From Nocardioides sp. URHA0020 (lineage in GTDB: Bacteria; Actinomycetota; Actinomycetes; Propionibacteriales; Nocardioidaceae): a stretch of 64,000 bases of DNA. A program made the translations under genes and the position numbers. A model generated the notes under the pieces. That model was not told the DNA's origin, made no database searches, and was given only the letters and a program-made list of their open reading frames with translations. Below are positions 59,578 to 64,000 of this stretch, piece by piece. The DNA lies in NCBI RefSeq assembly GCF_000620705.1, contig NZ_KK211168.1, forward strand, positions 58,243 to 122,242, in the 5' to 3' direction. Positions within the stretch are counted from its first letter, which is position 1; the number at the start of each line of letters is the position of its first letter.

Positions 59578-60380
59578 GCCGGCACCAGGACGCCGCGCCA
59601 GGGCGTCACCACCAGGTCGACGTCGAGCGCCCCGAGCGCCGGCTCGACGACGCCGTACGGCGCCGCGACGTGCTCGCCGCCGGGGACCGGGCCGTACGGG
59701 AGGGCTGACGTGCGCTCGGGGACCGCGTCGTCGGGTGGGAGCGGATCGAGGAGGGGGACGGGGAGCTCCGAGACGTGCCACTCGGAGGTCCTGGTGTCGA
59801 CGAACGAGCGCGCGAGCGAGACCAGCGCGGACGGTGCGGCGGTGAGGGGGATGGCCGGGCCCCAGAGGTCGCCGGCCCGCAGCTGGGCGGTCCGGTCGTC
59901 CAGCGCCACCAGGCCGAGGTCGAGCGGTCGGCCGAGCAGGTCGCCGCGGCCGTCGTCGAGCACGAAGAGGAACCGCCCCGGCAGCTCGGCGAGCGCGGGG
60001 TCCGCGCAGAGCAGTGCGTCCAGCTCCGCGACCACGGGCCGCAGGTCAGCGCGTCCGCCGGCCAGTCCGGTCTGCGGCGAGGTCGTCAGGTTGCGAGCGA
60101 GCTCGTGGGTGCGCGACGGCAGCAGGCCGGTCGCCTCGATCGCGGCCACCACCTCCGGTGTGATCCGACCGAGACCCCGCAGCTGCAGGTTGGCCCGGCC
60201 GGTGAGGTGCACGTCGCCGTCGCCGTACGTCGCGGCGACGTCGTTCAGGGCGCGCAGGCCGCGGCCGGGGAGGCGGCCTCCGGCGAGCCGGAGGCGGATC
60301 AGGTTGCCGTCCTCTGCGGCCCAGGGTCGGAAGACTCCCGGGCATCGGTCCGGTCGGGAACGGGTGCCGCTGCTGGTCAC
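59574..60380 (-). CDS. cobG: Short precorrin-3B synthase-like protein CobG, lacks the iron-sulfur half
   Basis: 268 residues from GTG 60380, with GGAGG 8 bases upstream. It starts with the nitrite/sulfite-reductase half-domain (RLRLAGGRLPGRGLRALN, then HLTGRANLQLRGL), then ELARNLTTSPQTGLAGGRAD and LPGRFLFVLDDGRGD, and ends at LVVTPWRGVLVPA. In full-length CobG a further part with the four cysteines of the 4Fe-4S cluster follows this TPWR strand. Here the stop overlaps the cobH start, and only two cysteines (in RCPGVF and LLCADP) are present, neither in a cluster motif. Function may be lost or altered. Confidence 0.8.
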   Translation of the reverse strand: MTSSGTRSRPDRCPGVFRPWAAEDGNLIRLRLAGGRLPGRGLRALNDVAATYGDGDVHLTGRANLQLRGLGRITPEVVAAIEATGLLPSRTHELARNLTTSPQTGLAGGRADLRPVVAELDALLCADPALAELPGRFLFVLDDGRGDLLGRPLDLGLVALDDRTAQLRAGDLWGPAIPLTAAPSALVSLARSFVDTRTSEWHVSELPVPLLDPLPPDDAVPERTSALPYGPVPGGEHVAAPYGVVEPALGALDVDLVVTPWRGVLVPA

Positions 60381-60447
60381 GAGAGGGTCCTCCGCGGTCA
60401 GGGGCTCGTACGCGGAGCCCGCGGGGTTCCTCACCACTGGTGTCGTG

Positions 60448-60629
60448 AGGGCCAGCAGGTCTTCGGACTCGGGATCGACCGGCACGGGACGCCTTCCCAG
60501 GTCCCTCGTCGCCGAGGAGCCCAGTGGCACTGCATGTCCCGCCCGTCACCCTTACCGCTGCGCGTCAGTCCCGGACTCTCACCGGGTTCCCTGACCACCG
60601 AGGTGGCACAACTGGCACGCCGGACTTTA
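60448..60629 (-). promoter_or_regulatory. Cobalamin riboswitch upstream of cobG
   Basis: Minus-strand core GGGAACCCGGTGAGAGTCC, B12-box variant CGCAGCGGTAAGGGTGA, and GAGTCCGAAGACCTGCTGGC near the 3' side. GCCAG near the 5' end can pair with CTGGC. A TAAAGT -10 box (60624-60629) precedes it. It should govern cobG-cobH-cobIJ. Confidence 0.88.
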
Positions 60630-60640
60630 CCGGATCGCGG

Positions 60641-61543
60641 TCAGCCGACGAACGCCACCAGCCGGCGGGCGACCTCGGGACCCTGGTCCTCCTGCAGGAA
60701 GTGGCCACCACCCACGATCGTGGTGTGCGGCTGGCCGGCGGCGCCGGGCACGTGCTCCTGGAACCACCGCTCACCACCACCGGTGATCGGGTCGCTGTCG
60801 GAGAAGAGCGTCAGGAACGGCTTGTCCCACGCGGCCAGCACCTCGCGGGCCGCGACGTTGGCGGCACTCGCCGGGTCGTCGGCCGTGGTCGGCACCAGGG
60901 TCGGGAAGATCCGGGCTCCGGCCTTGTAGGAGTCGTCCGGGAAGGGCGCGTCGTACGCCGCGACGACGTCGGCGGACGGAGGTGTCACCACCCCCATGCT
61001 GACGATCGCCCCGAGGTCGAAGTCCGGGGTGGTCTGGGAGAACTGCTGCCAGGCCAGGAACGCCTCGCTCATCGGCTCGTGGCCGGTGGGCAGCCCGGTG
61101 TTGCCGATGGCGACGCGGGTGAAGCGCTCCGGGTGCTCGGCCACCAGGCGGAGCCCGACGAGGCCGCCCCAGTCCTGGGCGAAGAGCGTGACGTCGGTCA
61201 GATCCAGCCGGTCGAGGAGCAGGCTGCGCATCCACCCGACGTGCCGGGCGTAGGTGTAGTCGTCGCGCTCGGTGGGCTTGTCCGAGCGCCCGAAGCCGAC
61301 CAGGTCGGGCGCGATGCACCGCAGGCCGGCATCGACCAGCACCGGGATCATCGTGCGGTAGAGGTAGCACCACGACGGCTCGCCGTGCATCAGCAGCACG
61401 ACCGGACCGTCGGCCGGTCCCTCGTCCAGGTAGTGCACCCGCAGCGATCCGCCCTCACCGTCGGGCACGTCGGCGTAGTGCGGGACGAACGTGAAGCCCG
61501 GCAGTGACTCGAAGCGCTCGTCGGGGGTGCGCAGGACCTTCAT
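60641..61543 (-). CDS. Haloalkane dehalogenase
   Basis: 300 residues from ATG 61543, with GAGGAG 8 bases upstream. HGEPSWCYLY near residue 53 and FAQDWGG put the nucleophile at D124 followed by W125, the same numbers as the classic enzyme DhlA. The base is H281 (VGGGHFLQED), with an acid at D249 or D251. KVLRTPDERFESLPGF is typical of the HLD-I group. It cleaves carbon-halogen bonds by an ester intermediate. Divergent from the sulfatase with a shared inverted repeat between. Confidence 0.9.
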   Translation of the reverse strand: MKVLRTPDERFESLPGFTFVPHYADVPDGEGGSLRVHYLDEGPADGPVVLLMHGEPSWCYLYRTMIPVLVDAGLRCIAPDLVGFGRSDKPTERDDYTYARHVGWMRSLLLDRLDLTDVTLFAQDWGGLVGLRLVAEHPERFTRVAIGNTGLPTGHEPMSEAFLAWQQFSQTTPDFDLGAIVSMGVVTPPSADVVAAYDAPFPDDSYKAGARIFPTLVPTTADDPASAANVAAREVLAAWDKPFLTLFSDSDPITGGGERWFQEHVPGAAGQPHTTIVGGGHFLQEDQGPEVARRLVAFVG

Positions 61544-61599
61544 GCCGTGCTCCTCGGGTCGGGGTGCATGACGCGCGCCCAGCTTTGCGGTTCTATCAT

Positions 61600-61618
61600 T
61601 TGGCACTGCTCTTGCCAA
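61600..61618. promoter_or_regulatory. Inverted-repeat operator between dehalogenase and sulfatase
   Basis: TTGGCA (61600-61605) and TGCCAA (61613-61618) form a 6-base inverted repeat with a 7-base spacer. It lies directly upstream of the sulfatase -10 box and 57 bases before the dehalogenase start, so one regulator could control both genes. Confidence 0.5.
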
Positions 61619-61625
61619 TAGTTGC

Positions 61626-61631
61626 TAGCGT
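61626..61631 (+). promoter_or_regulatory. Leaderless -10 box of the sulfatase gene
   Basis: TAGCGT, 6 bases before ATG 61638, with no ribosome site visible. This is the layout of a leaderless transcript. Confidence 0.5.
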
Positions 61632-61637
61632 CCACCC

Positions 61638-63383
61638 ATGATCGGACGCACCTTCGCCGAGTCGGCGCCGTCGTTTCCCGCACCGGTCCGCGCCCGGGAG
61701 GGAGCGCCCAACGTCGTCTACGTCCTGTACGACGACCTCGGCTTCTCCGACCTGGGCTGCTTCGGCTCCGAGATCGCGACGCCGACCGCGGACCGGCTGG
61801 CTGCGGAGGGGCTGCGCTACACGAACTTCCACGTCACCCCCCTCTGCTCGCCGACCCGGGCCTGCCTGCTGACCGGGCGCAACCACCACGCCACCGGGAT
61901 GGGGCTGCTGCCCAACTTCGCGATGGGCTATCCCGGCTACCGCGGGGAGCTGCACCACTCGACCGCCACGCTCGGGGAGATGGCGCAGTCGCAGGGCTAC
62001 ACGACGCTGGGGGTCGGCAAGTGGCACCTCACGCCGATGAACCAGTTCACCGGGGCCGGGCCGTTCGACCAGTGGCCCCTGCAGCGTGGGTTCGACCGCT
62101 ACTACGGCACCCCCGACGGCATGACCAACCAGTGGCGCCCCGACCTGATCGAGGACAATCACTGGACCGAGATGCCGGACGACCCGGACTACCACTTCAC
62201 CGCCGACGTCGTGGACCGGGCGATCGGCTATGTGCACGACCACCGCAACGGTGACGCGGAGAAGCCGTTCTTCCTGTACGTCGCCTTCTGTGCGCCGCAC
62301 TTCCCCCACCACGTCCCGCAGGAGTACGTCGACAAGTACGTCCCGGTCTTCGAGAAGGGCTGGGACGCCACCCGAGCGGACCGGCTGGCCCGCCAGCGGG
62401 AGCTCGGGCTGGTCGACGCCGACACCGCGCTGCCCGAGCGCAACCCCGGCGTACGAGCGTGGGAGGACTACGCGCCCGACGACCAGGAGGCGATGGTGCG
62501 GCTCCAGGCGGCGTACGCCGGGATGGTCGAGCACACCGACGAGCACCTCGGCCGGCTCGTGGCCGAGCTCGAGGCGATGGGGGAGCTCGACAACACCCTC
62601 TTCGTCCTCTTCAGCGACAACGGCGCCAGCCAGGAGGGTGGCGAGGTCGGCTCCATGAACGCGGTGAAGTTCTTCACCGGCTACGACTCCCCGGAGCAGG
62701 AGCTGGCCGTCGTGCGCGAGCACCTGGACGAGATCGGCATGGAGCAGTGGGTCAACACGTACTCGGTCGGCTGGTCGATGGCCGGCAACACGCCGCTCAA
62801 GCTCTGGAAGCAGGACACCCACGGCGGCGGCGTGCGGTCGCCGCTGATCGTGCGGTGGCCCGGTGACATCACCGACCCGGGCGGGATCCGCACCCAGTTC
62901 CACCACGCCATCGACATCACGCCGACCGCGCTGGAGATCACCGGGATGACGGCTCCCGAGGTGGTCAAGGGCGTCGAGCAGCGGCCGCTCGACGGGGAGA
63001 GCCTGCGCTACACGTTCGGCGACGCGGCGGCGCCCACGCGACGCACCGTGCAGTACTTCGAGATGAACGGGCAGCGCGCGCTGTGGCAGGACGGCTGGAA
63101 GGCGGTCGCCCACCACGAGCCGATGCTCAGCCCGCTCCTGGTGCTGACCGGCGAGGCGGCGCGGGTGACGAACTTCGACGCCGACCGGTGGGAGCTCTAC
63201 CACCTCGACTCCGACTGGAACGAGCTCCACGACCTGGCGACGGAGCAGCCCGACCGGCTGGCCGCGATGGTCGAGCTGTGGTGGGCGGAGGCCGCGCGCA
63301 ACGACGCGCTGCCCCTCGGTGCAGTCATCAACGGCATGGACGGGCCGATCATCACGGGCCGGTACGACCAGGGGCCTCGATGA
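61638..63383 (+). CDS. Arylsulfatase, catalytic part
   Basis: 581 residues. Metal ligands D32 and D33 (VLYDDLGFSDLG), canonical formylglycine motif C70-S-P-T-R74 (PLCSPTRACLLTGR), GVGKWHLTP, and the late DNG in FSDNGASQEGG are all present. It ends at GPIITGRYDQGPR, where the arylsulfatases of this type normally continue into a C-terminal lectin-like domain. That domain is encoded in the next reading frame. No signal peptide. The FGE gene at 1382 may activate it. Confidence 0.93.
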   Translation: MIGRTFAESAPSFPAPVRAREGAPNVVYVLYDDLGFSDLGCFGSEIATPTADRLAAEGLRYTNFHVTPLCSPTRACLLTGRNHHATGMGLLPNFAMGYPGYRGELHHSTATLGEMAQSQGYTTLGVGKWHLTPMNQFTGAGPFDQWPLQRGFDRYYGTPDGMTNQWRPDLIEDNHWTEMPDDPDYHFTADVVDRAIGYVHDHRNGDAEKPFFLYVAFCAPHFPHHVPQEYVDKYVPVFEKGWDATRADRLARQRELGLVDADTALPERNPGVRAWEDYAPDDQEAMVRLQAAYAGMVEHTDEHLGRLVAELEAMGELDNTLFVLFSDNGASQEGGEVGSMNAVKFFTGYDSPEQELAVVREHLDEIGMEQWVNTYSVGWSMAGNTPLKLWKQDTHGGGVRSPLIVRWPGDITDPGGIRTQFHHAIDITPTALEITGMTAPEVVKGVEQRPLDGESLRYTFGDAAAPTRRTVQYFEMNGQRALWQDGWKAVAHHEPMLSPLLVLTGEAARVTNFDADRWELYHLDSDWNELHDLATEQPDRLAAMVELWWAEAARNDALPLGAVINGMDGPIITGRYDQGPR

Positions 63384-63913
63384 GCCGCTGGACGCTCTAC
63401 CCGGGGCCGAGCCGGCTGCCCGACGCGGCCGCGCCCGACGTACGCGCCCGGTCGCACTCGATCGCGGCCGACGTCCTGCTCGCGCCCGGGCAGGGTGGGG
63501 TGCTGATCGCGCACGGTGACCGGACGTCCGGGTACGCCGTACGCATCGCCGACGGGCACCTGGTGCACCACTACGTGCACGGTGGCGGCCTCAGCTCGAC
63601 CGTGTCGACGTCGCGGGTCCCGGTGGGTCGCCCGGTGCGGGTCGAGGTGCGGGTGCGCCGTGCCGGGCCCGGGGGCACCGTCACGCTGAGTGTCGACGGC
63701 GTCGAGGTCGGCGCCGGGACGATCCCCTCGCTGGCGCGAGCGCGGACCGGCTACACCGGCGTCGACGTCGGCTGCGACCGCGGCCTCACCGTCGGCGAGT
63801 ACGCCGCCCCGGCCCGCTTCACCGGCCGCTTCAGCCGGATCGACATCGAAGCCGCCGACGACCAGCTCCTCGACCAAGCCGCCACCTGGGCCATCACCGA
63901 CGCCACCGCCTGA
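63380..63913 (+). CDS. Sulfatase C-terminal lectin-like domain on a separate frame
   Basis: 177 residues, ATGA overlap with the sulfatase (63380-63383). SRWTLYPGPSRLPDAAAPDV, then GGVLIAHGDRTSGYAVRIAD, VPVGRPVRVEVRVRR and LSVDGVEVGAGTIPS match the concanavalin-A-like C-terminal region of long actinobacterial arylsulfatases. It could be made as a separate subunit by coupled translation, or joined by a -1 frameshift, or reflect a recent frameshift or sequence error. Confidence 0.8.
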   Translation: MSRWTLYPGPSRLPDAAAPDVRARSHSIAADVLLAPGQGGVLIAHGDRTSGYAVRIADGHLVHHYVHGGGLSSTVSTSRVPVGRPVRVEVRVRRAGPGGTVTLSVDGVEVGAGTIPSLARARTGYTGVDVGCDRGLTVGEYAAPARFTGRFSRIDIEAADDQLLDQAATWAITDATA

Positions 63914-63924
63914 CCCCGATACGC

Positions 63925-64000
63925 GTCCCCGGTGGTGGAGGAGGTGTCGTACGTCGTCCCCGGTGGTTGAGGAGGCGCGCCAGCGCCGTCTCGAAACCCC
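63925..64000. repeat. Dispersed repeat at the right end
   Basis: CGTCCCCGGTGG(T)GGAGGAGG occurs at about 63925 and again at 63955 (CGTCCCCGGTGGTTGAGGAGG with one base different), and the second runs on through GCGCGCCAGCGCCGTCTCGA to AACCCC. It is the same kind of element as those after cobN, in the opposite orientation, and is cut by the window edge. Confidence 0.65.

Noticed and set aside
58912..59781. Missing C-terminal half of CobG in another frame downstream
   Set aside because: The frames around 59570 give only Arg/Pro-rich shadow sequence, and cobH starts at once.
60381..60530. Upstream extension of cobG to an ATG at 60530
   Set aside because: It would run through the riboswitch; GTG 60380 with GGAGG 8 bases upstream is a better start.

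Overview
The window looks like a chromosomal stretch of a high-GC actinobacterium, most probably Nocardioides or a close relative. The reasons are the very high GC, the many 'gcgtacg' codon pairs, frequent GTG starts and 1-4 base gene overlaps, TAGGNT-type -10 boxes placed 6-8 bases before GTG/ATG starts (leaderless genes), an NDMA-dependent alcohol dehydrogenase, the aerobic cobalamin pathway, and a dispersed 'GGTGGTTGAGG...TCGAAACC' intergenic repeat. I saw no phage, insertion sequence, CRISPR array, rRNA or tRNA.

Layout. 1-16 kb is mixed metabolism: a sulfatase / formylglycine-generating enzyme / HAD operon (minus strand), an epoxide-hydrolase-like enzyme, an M23 peptidase without a signal peptide, an O-methyltransferase, a nucleoside hydrolase plus dehydratase pair, a Kup potassium transporter, a phosphoesterase, and a YjfM/YjfL/YjfC-like cluster (lipoprotein, DUF350 membrane protein, ATP-grasp ligase).

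16.4-34.4 kb holds the most unusual part. An 11-gene plus-strand array (16807-32537) encodes four diverged paralogues of an unknown ~390-480 residue protein. With them are a cytoplasmic-looking subtilase, five proteins I cannot place (one with a helix-hairpin-helix-like segment), and a long enzyme at each end. The first carries a lysozyme/chitosanase-like region. The last fuses an N-acetylmuramoyl-L-alanine amidase, a trypsin-like protease and a lysozyme-like tail. None has a visible signal peptide. The array is bracketed by two SARP/BTAD regulators. A 16-base element with two repeats phased by 11 bases (one helical turn) stands in front of the first gene, the last gene and the first SARP gene, which suggests one regulon. 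A protein with a DNA-binding-like N-terminus and a degenerate histidine-kinase core follows.

34.4-37.3 kb: a DUF1059 protein, a tyrosine-phosphatase-like protein, an NDMA-dependent alcohol dehydrogenase behind a KstR-like palindrome, and a siderophore-interacting protein behind an IdeR/DtxR-type box.

37.3-60.6 kb is a nearly complete aerobic cobalamin locus in several opposing operons: cobN, cobF, cobQ, cobK, cobD, cobU, cobS, cobT, cbtA, cbtB, cobC, cobB, cobO, a fused chelatase I/D subunit, cobL, cobM, cobIJ, cobH and cobG. Four separate cobalamin riboswitches control cobN, cbtB, the chelatase and cobG, each with its own -10 box. CobG is short and lacks the C-terminal iron-sulfur half. The locus also holds a 2H phosphoesterase, a P-loop kinase and a lipoprotein.

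60.6-64 kb: a haloalkane dehalogenase divergent from a second sulfatase whose usual C-terminal lectin-like domain sits on a separate, overlapping reading frame, followed by a copy of the dispersed repeat.
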